In this document: in pieces, positions 51,538 to 60,270 of the stretch | Layout: each line of letters begins with the position of its first letter | Position numbering within the stretch: position 1 is the first letter of the stretch | DNA from: an uncultured Oscillospiraceae bacterium | Lineage (GTDB): Bacteria > Bacillota > Clostridia > Oscillospirales > Acutalibacteraceae | NCBI GenBank assembly: GCA_958448165.1 | Contig: CAUDCW010000001.1 | Coordinates: forward strand, 62,001 to 126,000 | Direction: 5' to 3' | Length of the DNA: 64,000 nt | Position numbers and translations under genes: made by a program | Notes under the pieces: generated by a model | Told to the model about the DNA's origin: nothing | Database searches by the model: none | What the model saw: the letters and a program-made list of their open reading frames with translations, nothing else

Positions 51538-52479
51538 TTAAATACTGTAATCATCACACAGCGCAGTCTGCGGCTTTGATAAAGAGCCAAGCTGCGGCTG
51601 CGCCTCACGCTTTGTATATGCCGACTTAAAAGCCTTAAGCTCGGCTATCGTCATACGCTCAACAACAGACGACATTACACCGTGGTCGATTCCTCCGTTT
51701 AAAGCATTGAGCTTTAAAACGTCGCTCTTAAGCTCCTGTCTGTATTCTTCGCCGTCTGCACAGGCATTTTTGAGCTTTTCGATATACGACTTAAGCTTTG
51801 TTTTATCCTGCTCGCTCAATACTACCTCGCCCGGACCTTCAAGTCTTTTGAAAACACTGTCCAATATTACACCCTCCAAATTTTTATTCTTAATTACTCC
51901 GGCACTTCTCTGCGACGGAACGGCAACAAAGCTCCACTCATAAGCATCATTTATTCCACAGAGCTTGCCATAGCACTGCTTGCCGTTATATATATGTCCT
52001 TTTAAATGGACACACTCGCCGTTATGCATATTATCGCCGCAGATTGAGCATACAGTTTCACAAGCACTGCACCCGATGCTGACTTCCTTTTTAATCCCCG
52101 ACTCAATATCCTCAATAAGCGATGCCGTGCTTTCGTTTCTCGGGATATAAGCCTTAGCCACAACACAGGCATACGCCTCTCCCAGACTGTTATTACGTGT
52201 TCCGTCAACCTCAACACGGCAGTCATATATCCTCGCACATTGGTTTTTCGTGCTCGGGTTGTGGTCAAAAATTCCTGTTTTCCCGACAAAAAGCTCCGCA
52301 AGCTTATAAAGCTCCTGCGTCGGAAACTGCTCAAAATCCCTGTCTATCTCGTTGTCGCACAAAACAACAGAAAAGCAGTAAACTTCTTCCCTGTTCATCT
52401 TCCGCCTTGTATAAGCATTGATAAGCGACAATTCATCTTCACTTACATCAAGGCTCTTAACCGTTTTTGTGTTATTCAA
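51538..52479 (-). CDS. Prohead protease with zinc-knuckle insert and scaffold-like tail
   Basis: 313 residues. The N-terminal protease domain (about 25-190) carries IFDHN (His) and KEVSIGCSA (Ser), the residues expected of HK97-type prohead proteases, and ends EWSFVAVPSQRSAGV. Between them a Cys/His cluster (CSAC, CSIC, GEC, VHLKGH, GKQC) forms a likely zinc-binding insert. The C-terminal ~110 residues are helical and charged, as in an embedded scaffold. It overlaps portal by 8 bp. Confidence 0.78.
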   Translation of the reverse strand: MNNTKTVKSLDVSEDELSLINAYTRRKMNREEVYCFSVVLCDNEIDRDFEQFPTQELYKLAELFVGKTGIFDHNPSTKNQCARIYDCRVEVDGTRNNSLGEAYACVVAKAYIPRNESTASLIEDIESGIKKEVSIGCSACETVCSICGDNMHNGECVHLKGHIYNGKQCYGKLCGINDAYEWSFVAVPSQRSAGVIKNKNLEGVILDSVFKRLEGPGEVVLSEQDKTKLKSYIEKLKNACADGEEYRQELKSDVLKLNALNGGIDHGVMSSVVERMTIAELKAFKSAYTKREAQPQLGSLSKPQTALCDDYSI

Positions 52480-53617
52480 CTTCTCCCTCCTTTATTCTCT
52501 GCTCAATCTCCAGCGCCTGCGCTCTCCACAGTCTTGCCTGCGCAAGCTCCGTTTCATCCTGTAAATTGATGTTGCTCCACTCAATCTCAACGCTGTCCTC
52601 AAAGCCCGACATACGCAAAAAGGTCCGGCAAATTTTGTCAATAACAGGTGTTATCAGCGCACGGTACCATTCAAGCTCGCTCGTCAGAATGTCGCATTGC
52701 TGAGATGCCATTCTTTCAGTTGACGACCACGAAAGTCCAAGCAAAAACGGCGGAACCGACAGCTTTGCAACAATCTGCTCCAGAAGCTGCCGCACAGGCA
52801 CCTCGCTGTCAAGAATCTGGTTGTCAGCGCCTATAACCTTTATCGACACATCTCCGACCGATACAAAGTCACGGGTCTGCTCCTTGTCGCTCATCGCAAG
52901 GCTCCACTGACGTGCGATCTGCTGTGCCCGTTCCTTTGCGTTTGCACCATCCGAGGAGCAGCTCACGGCAAAGCGGATATTTCCTACCCTCTCCCAGTTT
53001 TCGCCGATAGCGTTAAAGATTTTAAGCAGTATATCGCTGACGAACGGCAGACCTCTTAAAATCGACCTGCCATACGCCTTGCCCGGAGCAGGGTTGAGCG
53101 CAGTGTGCAAAATAAGCGACGGATTCTTCACCGGCACAGCTTCGCCGACTCCACTCCTTGAACAGATAAGCAAATCAAGCGGACTATCACCGCATTTAAG
53201 CTCAACCGAATCAAGACTTGCGTTATACAAAGCCACAATACCGCTTTTATCGCTATACGGCACAATCTCACCCACCGCCGTACCGTAGGTCAAAAGCTGG
53301 TTAAGATAAGAATTGATAAAGCAGGCAATGCCCCTGCCGTTTGCGCCAACCTTAACATTTTTAAGAAATTGCCTAAGCACCGACTGAGCGACACGGCTTT
53401 TGCACTTCACATCAAAATCCCCTGTCAGCCTTACTATTTTATCAAGTGCGCCGTCAATAAGCGGCACCGACTCTCTCAGCGTTTCAAAAAGCCTGTACTG
53501 CACGCAGTCTGCCGAATAATCCGACAAAACACCAAATGGATGTCGGCGGTATCGGCTTTCGGCTGTCTGCACTGCACATATATTCTTGTCTGCAGCCTTC
53601 TTCTTAAATAGCCTCAC
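52472..53617 (-). CDS. Phage portal protein
   Basis: 381 residues. The N-terminal LRESVPLIDGALDKIVRLTG, middle LNPAPGKAYGRSILRGLPF and C-terminal KLSVPPFLLGLSWSSTERMA, QLLEQIVAKL are typical of HK97/PBSX-like portals. It lies between the large terminase and the protease. The size is a little shorter than many portals (about 400-500). Confidence 0.87.
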   Translation of the reverse strand: MRLFKKKAADKNICAVQTAESRYRRHPFGVLSDYSADCVQYRLFETLRESVPLIDGALDKIVRLTGDFDVKCKSRVAQSVLRQFLKNVKVGANGRGIACFINSYLNQLLTYGTAVGEIVPYSDKSGIVALYNASLDSVELKCGDSPLDLLICSRSGVGEAVPVKNPSLILHTALNPAPGKAYGRSILRGLPFVSDILLKIFNAIGENWERVGNIRFAVSCSSDGANAKERAQQIARQWSLAMSDKEQTRDFVSVGDVSIKVIGADNQILDSEVPVRQLLEQIVAKLSVPPFLLGLSWSSTERMASQQCDILTSELEWYRALITPVIDKICRTFLRMSGFEDSVEIEWSNINLQDETELAQARLWRAQALEIEQRIKEGEVE

Positions 53618-53629
53618 TTCAAGCCTCCT

Positions 53630-54877
53630 TTACCTCTCGGCGGCAACGGCAAAAAAGTCGCCGCTGCCTCCGTTTAAAATTGTGGTGACAAAATATCTTA
53701 TGTCATCCATAGCGTGGTCGTTTTCTTTTATCGGAACATCATTTGTGCTGTTTTCATTCCAGCGATAGAGCGAAAATTCACGCACACTGTCGGCACAATT
53801 GCGGCAGATTACAATGCGCTTTTCCTTCAGCGCTGCGGCGCACTGCCGTATTCCGTCAAGCACATTGTTGCGTGCAGGAATAACGCTGAATTTTCCGTGT
53901 CGGCGTATAACCTCGATAAAGCTTGCGGCAGACGGGTCAACCGTGACGGCGGATATTTGCTTGCCCTCACACAGGCGTTCCAGTTCACGGTAATGCTCCT
54001 CATCTGTTCTCTGAAAGCCCTCCTTGCGTGAATCAAAGTAATACTCGTCAATGCGGTACCATACGCCGCCCAGAAATCCCCACAGCCCGAATGAAGCGGG
54101 ATTCACTGTGCCGTAATCAACAGATACGGCATAATCCTCAAACTCACACCACGGCACCTCGCAGAACATTTCGTCCGTCATAAAAGGATACACCGCACCC
54201 TGAGCCGCCACCCATTCTCCCTCGACAAAACGCCTGTAAAAAGCACCCGAATAAAGGCTTTTGTAGCGCTCAAGCATTTTCTTTGACAGCGACGGATTGT
54301 CCTCCATTTTAAAATGCAGGTACAGCGCATTTTTCTCCTTGCACTTTAAAATCCATTCACGGTAAAACCAATGCCCGGGATGCTCGGGATTGCAGTTAAA
54401 CCAGAACTTTGAACCATTCAGTGAGCATCGGGCTATCGCCTGTTCAACAAACGAACGCGGCATCAGAGCCACCTCGTCAAAAAGCACACCCGCAAGCGTT
54501 ATGCCCTGTATCAGCGCCGCCGAGCTTTCATCCCTGCCGCCAAACAGGTAATACCTGTTTTTAACGCCGCCGTACTCAAGCTCAATAAGGTTTGCGCTTA
54601 ATTTTTCCTGCACACCAAACCCAAGCTCTCTTAGCGTAGCCAGAAGCGGCGACACTACATTTCGTCTTACGCCTCTTACGGTTTTGCCGCAAATGGCAAA
54701 ATCCCTGCCGTTAAAAGCCGACAGCGACCACAATATGAACGAAATGCTCATACACAGCGTCTTGCCGCTTCTGACCGCACCGTCACAGATAATGGCATCA
54801 CAGTCCTTATAAGGACTGTCCTGACACCACCACCCAAGAGCGCAAAGCTGTTTTTTTGAAAAGGTCTTAAAGTTCAT
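53630..54877 (-). CDS. Phage terminase large subunit (PBSX family)
   Basis: 415 residues. ATPase part with Walker A DGAVRSGKT (about residue 31) and Walker B GVLFDEVALMP; C-terminal RNase H-like nuclease with Asp residues in AVSVDYGTVNP, VTVDPSAASF and NDHAMDDIRYF. The start is the ATG (MNFKTFSKKQ) that overlaps the small subunit by 11 bp; a longer frame is rejected. All catalytic motifs are intact. Confidence 0.9.
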   Translation of the reverse strand: MNFKTFSKKQLCALGWWCQDSPYKDCDAIICDGAVRSGKTLCMSISFILWSLSAFNGRDFAICGKTVRGVRRNVVSPLLATLRELGFGVQEKLSANLIELEYGGVKNRYYLFGGRDESSAALIQGITLAGVLFDEVALMPRSFVEQAIARCSLNGSKFWFNCNPEHPGHWFYREWILKCKEKNALYLHFKMEDNPSLSKKMLERYKSLYSGAFYRRFVEGEWVAAQGAVYPFMTDEMFCEVPWCEFEDYAVSVDYGTVNPASFGLWGFLGGVWYRIDEYYFDSRKEGFQRTDEEHYRELERLCEGKQISAVTVDPSAASFIEVIRRHGKFSVIPARNNVLDGIRQCAAALKEKRIVICRNCADSVREFSLYRWNENSTNDVPIKENDHAMDDIRYFVTTILNGGSGDFFAVAAER

Positions 54878-55361
54878 CCGTTTCACCGCCGGAAATGGTG
54901 CGTGAAGCCTCGCGCAGAGCGTTATAAAGAGGAAGCGCCGAAGAGCTGTCCTGCTCGCCTTCCTGCATAAGACGTTCAAGAGCCTTTAACCGGTCAAAAA
55001 ATTTAATCTCCATTGCTCCGTCCTTAGGCTTTTTGATTTCGCTTATCAGGAACAGGTCAAGACCGTCAAGGCATAATAAAGGCGGAGAATCACTGCACAC
55101 AAGCCTTGCGGCATCGGCAATACTGCCAAAGGCTATGCGCTCAAGCCCTTTCAGAGCCTTGACCTTGGCAAGCTCTCTTTCACGCTCCATTCCTCTTTTG
55201 ATTTCGGCTATTATTGCGTCGTCAGCCAACAGCTCAAGTCCCTTTTCTTCGGGTGCTTGCTGATAGCCTGAACGCACAGCCGCCTCACGCGCATTTCCCG
55301 TAGCACAGTAGAAACGGCAGAACAGCCGCTCCCGTCTGCTGAGTTTTTTTGATTTTTCCAA
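54867..55361 (-). CDS. Phage terminase small subunit
   Basis: 164 residues: SRRERLFCRFYCATGNAREAAVRSGYQ is the helix-turn-helix region of Terminase_2-type small subunits, followed by a helical oligomerisation part. The start is a TTG with GGGAG 8 nt upstream (LEKSKKLS). It opens the cassette; no integrase, repressor or replication gene lies upstream. Confidence 0.82.
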   Translation of the reverse strand: MEKSKKLSRRERLFCRFYCATGNAREAAVRSGYQQAPEEKGLELLADDAIIAEIKRGMERERELAKVKALKGLERIAFGSIADAARLVCSDSPPLLCLDGLDLFLISEIKKPKDGAMEIKFFDRLKALERLMQEGEQDSSSALPLYNALREASRTISGGETDEL

Positions 55362-55425
55362 TAAGAAAACTCCCTTATGATTTATTGCAGGAAAAACTCC
55401 CTGCACAATACCCTTAAAAAAAGAA

Positions 55426-55453
55426 AAAACTTGACCTGAAAAAGTCAAGTTTT
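55426..55453 (-). terminator. Hairpin upstream of the terminase operon
   Basis: Stem AAAACTTGAC / GTCAAGTTTT with an 8-nt loop; T-rich on the minus side (TTCTTTTTTT). It would stop or regulate transcription into the phage cassette. It lies 65 bp before terS. Confidence 0.6.
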
Positions 55454-55603
55454 AAAAAAAATCAAAAAATTTTTTAAAAACCGTAAAATTTGCCCCGGTT
55501 TTGTCACAGTCCGCCTGATATACTTTAATCACCGTCAAGGGAAACAAAACAACCGCCTTGAAAGTGAACAAAAAATAAAACAATCTAAAAGGAGAAATTA
55601 AAA

Positions 55604-56421
55604 ATGAAACACAAGAAAGTATTCGCAGCAATCGCAGCAACAGTAATCACAGCATAAATCGCAACAACAGCATGCCTTACGGCATCGGCACTCAATAAGC
55701 AGAACACGGCAAACAAAAACGATGTTTATGACTCCGGCGTAACAGCGCCTCAGAGCGATGTATTCGACTCGGGAGTAAACGCTCCCGACAGCGATGTGTA
55801 CGATTCAGGCGTAACCGCACCGGGCAGTGACATTATCTGCAATATGTGCAACCCGTTCACCGACTGCGGCTACAGCTATGAGAAGGCACAGAAAATTGCA
55901 GGCTTTGAGTTTGGGAAACACTGATTAAATCGTTAGTGCATATTGCGCCGTCAGATTTTTCGTCAGGTTGGACAAATAAATCGCAGTAATGCTGTCGCAT
56001 TACGAGGATTTTTTGGTCAGGCTGACGGAAAATATGCAAGCAAGATGTGCAAACAGCTTTTAAGCGTGATTTATTCAGTGTTTCCTTTGTTATGAAAGAG
56101 TTTTCAAACTACTCAATTCAGGCAAAAAATGATATGATTGAGGTATGGGTAAAACAACACGATGACAAGGGCGTCACATACCGCAAGTGCTCGGATTTAA
56201 GCTATGCACAGGGATACGAATCAGTTATTGACGACCTTGAATACAGCACCTCGAACTGTGCCTACAACCCGTATCCAAACGCAATGTTCGGTATGAAGGA
56301 CGGCAAGGTTCACAACGTATATTTCTCAGACGGTGAGTTCAGCTACTCAATCCACTGGGACGAACCCGTAGATTTCCAGATAGCTATTGACGCTATGGGA
56401 CCAATTTTTGTATTCAACTGA
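55604..56421 (+). pseudogene. Secreted repeat protein gene, broken by a stop codon and a MITE
   Basis: AAAGGAGA precedes the ATG of a signal peptide (MKHKKVFAAIAATVITA), but codon 18 is TAA (55655-55657). The frame then continues through about three 11-residue repeats (DVYDSGVTAP, DVFDSGVNAP, DVYDSGVTAP) and a Cys-rich segment to the MITE at 55914. Removing the MITE plus one copy of its TTTG duplication joins the frame exactly (GAG TTT GTT ATG), and it runs on to the stop at 56421. The remaining part (FSNYSIQAKNDMIEVWV) is a small exterior domain. No close family is recognised. Confidence 0.85.
55914..56085 (+). mobile_element. MITE, copy 4 (inserted in the pseudogene)
   Basis: A 172-bp copy with intact inverted ends and a TTTG duplication (55910-55913 and 56086-56089). 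It lies inside a reading frame, which makes the target-site duplication easy to check. The internal hairpin is GTAATGC-TGTC-GCATTAC. Confidence 0.88.
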
Positions 56422-56446
56422 TATCCATCTTCCCCTATATAAACAG

Positions 56447-56486
56447 CAAATCACCCGTTTTGCACTTTGACAAAACAGGTGATTTG
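56447..56486. terminator. Bidirectional terminator between pseudogene and CDF gene
   Basis: Stem CAAATCACC-GTTTTG / CAAAAC-GGTGATTTG with one unpaired base on each arm and a CACTTTGA-type loop; T-rich ends on both strands. Confidence 0.75.
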
Positions 56487-56503
56487 TTTATTGTAACAGC
56501 TGT

Positions 56504-57499
56504 TCAGCCGACATCGTCCGACACATCAATATTTGTCGTGACAGCATTTGGGCTTTCATCCTGAGGTTCTTCATTTTCGGCCTCACCGTCAGCCTCATCT
56601 TCAGCGGGATTAACGTGTACCATAATGTGCTTTACCTTCGGAAATTCATGTTCAATTGCGTCGTGCACATTCTGTGCGATGTTATGTCCCTGCTTCAGCG
56701 TCAGATTGCCGTCTGCACATATTTCAATATCTACATAAATCTTGCCGCCGAATATACGGGTATTCAATACGTCAACACAAACCACGCCTTCCTGCTCTGC
56801 GGCACAGCTGCGCATTTGTTCTTCTGTTTCTTCATCGCAGGAACGGTCCACCATCTTTTGTACGGCGTCCTTAAAAATATCAAAAGCCGCCTTTGCAATG
56901 CAGATACAGATTGCAAGACTCGCAACAGAATCAAGCACAGGGAATCCCATTCTTGCACCGATGATGCCTATTAATGCACCGATTGACGACAGCGCGTCGC
57001 TCCTGTGATGCCATGCGTCAGCCATCAAAGCACCCGAATCATAGTGTTTCGCATATGCTCTTGTGTACCAGTACATAGCCTCCTTTGAAACGATTGAAAC
57101 AATCGCCGCAATCAAAGCCATCACTCCGGGCACTTCCAGGTTCTGATAATTGCCCGATGCAATATTCTCTATTGCCCCGACGCCGATAAACAGACCTGTG
57201 ATTAACAGTATCACTGACAGAACAATAGCCGCAACACATTCAAACCTTTCATGGCCGTATGGATGTTCCTCATCGCTGTCCTTAGCCGAAATCTTAACTC
57301 CGATTATCACAATGATACTGCTGAAAACATCTGAGGCAGAATGAACAGCGTCGCTTATCATAGCTTCTGAATGAGCCAGAATTCCGGCAAGCGCTTTGAA
57401 CGCAGACAACAGAAGATTGCCGATAATACTTACCATAGATACTTTTGTCGCCGTCTTTTTAAATTCGGCATTGGTGTTTGTGATTTTGTTGTTTTCCAT
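56504..57499 (-). CDS. Cation diffusion facilitator metal exporter
   Basis: 331 residues: six membrane helices (about 15-235) with the CDF motifs DAVHSASDVFSSI (Asp pair), HPYGHERFE and ADAWHHRSDALSS (HxxxD), and a C-terminal cytoplasmic domain (about 240-300). The extra acidic tail (about 305-331) is low complexity. Proton-driven export of divalent metal is expected. It is preceded by a NiCo riboswitch, which points to Co or Ni as substrate. AAGGAGGTAAC precedes the ATG. Confidence 0.92.
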   Translation of the reverse strand: MENNKITNTNAEFKKTATKVSMVSIIGNLLLSAFKALAGILAHSEAMISDAVHSASDVFSSIIVIIGVKISAKDSDEEHPYGHERFECVAAIVLSVILLITGLFIGVGAIENIASGNYQNLEVPGVMALIAAIVSIVSKEAMYWYTRAYAKHYDSGALMADAWHHRSDALSSIGALIGIIGARMGFPVLDSVASLAICICIAKAAFDIFKDAVQKMVDRSCDEETEEQMRSCAAEQEGVVCVDVLNTRIFGGKIYVDIEICADGNLTLKQGHNIAQNVHDAIEHEFPKVKHIMVHVNPAEDEADGEAENEEPQDESPNAVTTNIDVSDDVG

Positions 57500-57595
57500 A
57501 ACAGTTACCTCCTTAATGGTTCAATACTAATCTCATATTATCAGAGATTGATATAAGATAACTCTATGTCACATACTTTCTATTCGTGAGTAAAT

Positions 57596-57707
57596 AAAAA
57601 AACACCCACGAAATCAGTAATATAACTTACTGTCCCGTGGGTGATAATTCCACTGTCACTTATGTGACCCGACTCCGAGCGTGAAAGCTCCGGCCTGTTC
57701 AGTTTGT
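57596..57707 (-). ncRNA. NiCo (czcD-type) riboswitch with terminator
   Basis: On the minus strand the leader reads CTGAACAGGC, a CGGAGC/GCTCGG hairpin, GTCGGGTCAC/GTGAC, and CCACGGGACAGT, in the order and wording of the NiCo riboswitch (czcD motif). The 3' half merges into a terminator, CACCCACG / CGTGGGTG (57636-57643 and 57603-57610) with an inner CAGTAA/TTACTG pairing and a TTTTTTT run. Metal binding should stabilise the aptamer and release the terminator, switching on the exporter. Matched by eye. Confidence 0.85.
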
Positions 57708-57742
57708 ACTGTAGATTTGTATGCAGTGCAAAGAGTATATAT

Positions 57743-57771
57743 ATTATATTTAAAAGCGGAAGCTTTGTCAA
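57743..57771 (-). promoter_or_regulatory. Promoter of the NiCo riboswitch and CDF gene
   Basis: Minus-strand TTGACA (57766-57771) and TATAAT (57743-57748), exactly 17 bp apart, about 35 bp upstream of the aptamer. Confidence 0.87.
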
Positions 57772-57807
57772 TAGATAAATTTAAATTTTATAATATTAAG
57801 AAACCGA

Positions 57808-59337
57808 TTATTTCATCGCCTTGACAGTGTCAAATTCGTCGCAGATTTCCTTTGACGGAGCCTTTGTAAGCAGGCTTACAACAACAATGAAAATGCAGCT
57901 TACTATAAACGCAGGAAGCAGCTCATAAATATTCCACACACCGCCGAGCGGACGAACAAGGTACTTCCACACGAACACCGTAACACCGCCGGCTACCATA
58001 CCTGCGAGTGCGCCGTAGAGGTTGCTCCTCTTCCAGAAGAGCGCAAAAAGAACAACAGGTCCAAACGCTGCGCCAAATCCCGCCCATGCAAACGAAACAA
58101 TCTGGAAAACTGAGCTGTTGCTGTCCCAAGCAATGAACACCGCAATGACAGCAATCACAACAAGAGTTACTCTTGCAATAATCATTTTTATCTTAGGCGA
58201 TGCCTTAAGCTTAAAGACGCCGCTGATAATGTTCTCAGACACGCTCGACGAAGCCGCCAAGAGCTGTGAATCAGCGGTTGACATTGTCGAAGCGAGAATA
58301 CCTGCAAGAATTAGTCCGGCAATCAAAGCGGCAAGAACGCCGTTGTTGCTCAGGAGATTCGCAATCTGAACAATAATAGTTTCAGGATCAGAAAGCGGTG
58401 CAAGCTCACCTGCATTGACCATTCCAAGACCGATAACGCCAATTAACACACCGACAGCAAGAGAAATTACTACCCATACAGATGCAACTCTTCTTGAAAG
58501 CTTAAGCTTTTTGCTGTTCTCTATAGCCATAAAGCGGAGAAGAATATGCGGCATACCGAAGTAGCCAAGACCCCAAGCCATAGTCGAAATTATTGTGATA
58601 ATTCCGTACGGGTTAGCGGCTTTTGCTGTCGCATCATAGGTTTCTGTAAAGCTCAGATAACCCGGCAACGCCTTTGCATTTTCGACAACCGCGTCAACAC
58701 CGCCTGCAACACTGATACCAAATCCAAACACAACAAGCAGAGCAACAGTCATAATGATGCTCTGAATAAAGTCGGTTGTACTTGCCGCAAGGAAACCGCC
58801 GATTGTGGTATAACCTACAATTACAATCGCGCTGATCACCATTGCAATCTGATAGTCGATTCCGAAAAGTGAAGCAAACAGCTTGCCGCAGGCAGCGAAT
58901 CCTGAAGCAGTATAAGGCACAAAGAACACAATAATAATCAGAGCCGCAATGCACATCAAAAGTCGCTTATTATCTCTGTAACGGTTAGAGAAAAAGTCCG
59001 GAAGCGTGATTGAGTTCTTGCACACATGAGAATAATTTCTGATTCGCTTTGCTACGATAAGCCAGTTAATGTATGTACCGAGAGCTAAGCCGATTGCTGT
59101 CCAAGCCGCGTCAGCAATACCTGTTAAATAAGCAACGCCCGGCAAGCCCATAAGAAGCCAGCTGCTCATATCAGAAGCCTCAGCGCTCATTGCAGTGACA
59201 AACGGACCAAGACGCCTGCCGCCAAGATAAAAGTCGTCAACGGTGTTATTTCGTTTAGAACACCATATACCCACGCCCAGGACGATAATCAGATATGAGC
59301 CAATCGCCACAAGCATAAGGATTTCATTTGTTGCCAT
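57808..59337 (-). CDS. putP: Sodium/proline symporter
   Basis: 509 residues, SSS family, about 13 membrane helices: LGVGIWCSKRNNTVDDFYLG, GRRLGPFVTAMSAEASDMSSW, and LAGILASTMSTADSQLLAAS (all PutP/SSSF hallmarks, the latter near residue 330). The start is the ATG with AGGAGATG upstream; a longer frame is rejected. Proline is the best-supported substrate by family. It lies alone, upstream of the riboswitch-controlled gene on the same strand, but is not part of that transcript. Confidence 0.92.
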   Translation of the reverse strand: MATNEILMLVAIGSYLIIVLGVGIWCSKRNNTVDDFYLGGRRLGPFVTAMSAEASDMSSWLLMGLPGVAYLTGIADAAWTAIGLALGTYINWLIVAKRIRNYSHVCKNSITLPDFFSNRYRDNKRLLMCIAALIIIVFFVPYTASGFAACGKLFASLFGIDYQIAMVISAIVIVGYTTIGGFLAASTTDFIQSIIMTVALLVVFGFGISVAGGVDAVVENAKALPGYLSFTETYDATAKAANPYGIITIISTMAWGLGYFGMPHILLRFMAIENSKKLKLSRRVASVWVVISLAVGVLIGVIGLGMVNAGELAPLSDPETIIVQIANLLSNNGVLAALIAGLILAGILASTMSTADSQLLAASSSVSENIISGVFKLKASPKIKMIIARVTLVVIAVIAVFIAWDSNSSVFQIVSFAWAGFGAAFGPVVLFALFWKRSNLYGALAGMVAGGVTVFVWKYLVRPLGGVWNIYELLPAFIVSCIFIVVVSLLTKAPSKEICDEFDTVKAMK

Positions 59338-59525
59338 GTTCCATCTCCTGACCCGACAAATAAAATTGCCGTAAAAAATTGATATAAAACTATCTCTTCT
59401 TATTATATCATAATTTGCCGATTTGCACAAGAAATTTATTACAATAAAGCACTAAAGAAAGCAAGTTTATGATTTTCTACAAATTAGTGCGATAATTTTT
59501 AGATGTATTGCGAGGAGGGATGATA

Positions 59526-59554
59526 AAAAGAGAGCCTCACAAAATGTGAGGCTC
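59526..59554 (-). terminator. Terminator of the sipW operon
   Basis: Minus-strand stem GAGCCTCAC / GTGAGGCTC with a 5-nt loop and TCTTTTTATC, about 34 bp after sipW. Confidence 0.9.
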
Positions 59555-59587
59555 AGAAAATTTAATTATTTTTGTTATCGGTACTAC

Positions 59588-60256
59588 TTATTGCAAATTA
59601 TTGTTAACATCAGAGGAATCCAAAGATAAATCATCGTCACCCGAAGAATTATCAGACTTATAAACTTCAATAGCTTTTTCTAAAGTATCTTTATTCATCT
59701 TAGGTTGTTCTATCTCCTGATGTGTAGCCTTGAAGATATTCCAAAACTCACCGGCAAAAGCAATTAAGATAATAAGTACTGCCGCTAAGAGACCCCAAGG
59801 AGTTAAGAAGAAGCTATATAGCTTGTCTAAAAACGGAATCTTGCACACAAGCTTTCCGGTAATTTTATCGACAGAAACAGGTTTGTCCTCTATGTCATTT
59901 GCTACACCCTTAGTAACAACATAGGTTGTGCCGTTTTCCTCATAGGGAGCTTTTACAATCTGATGCGTAATCATCATATTAGCATACTCGCCTATTGTGC
60001 CGCGATAAGTAATAACATCGCCGACTTGAAGGGAATTAACATCGTCAACCTCATGGATCAATATAACATCGCCAACCATAAGGTCAGGTTCCATACTTCC
60101 CGTTGAAACGCGGAAAATACTATAGCCAAACAGGGTTGGGTTATTGCCGGTGATACGAACGAAAATTGTTAGAGCTATGACTGCTGCCAAAACAATTATA
60201 ACTACCGTTAGAAGTATATTAAGAATTTTACCTAAAGGGGACTTCTTTTCTTTCAC
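59588..60256 (-). CDS. sipW: SipW-type signal peptidase I
   Basis: 222 residues with an N-terminal membrane helix (about 10-32), the catalytic Ser in STGSMEPDLMVGD (about residue 52), His in MMITHQIV (ER/SipW-type Ser-His rather than Ser-Lys), a second helix near residue 150, and an acidic Asn/Asp-rich C-terminus (about 185-222) beyond the usual end. It starts with GTG about 10 nt after GGAG. In Bacillus SipW processes TasA and TapA. Here a TasA-like gene and a giant surface protein precede it in the same operon. Confidence 0.9.
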   Translation of the reverse strand: MKEKKSPLGKILNILLTVVIIVLAAVIALTIFVRITGNNPTLFGYSIFRVSTGSMEPDLMVGDVILIHEVDDVNSLQVGDVITYRGTIGEYANMMITHQIVKAPYEENGTTYVVTKGVANDIEDKPVSVDKITGKLVCKIPFLDKLYSFFLTPWGLLAAVLIILIAFAGEFWNIFKATHQEIEQPKMNKDTLEKAIEVYKSDNSSGDDDLSLDSSDVNNNLQ

Positions 60257-60270
60257 CGGATTATAACTCC

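Noticed and set aside
44258..55361. Complete active prophage
   Set aside because: No integrase, att sites, repressor, replication, tape measure or lysis gene visible nearby.
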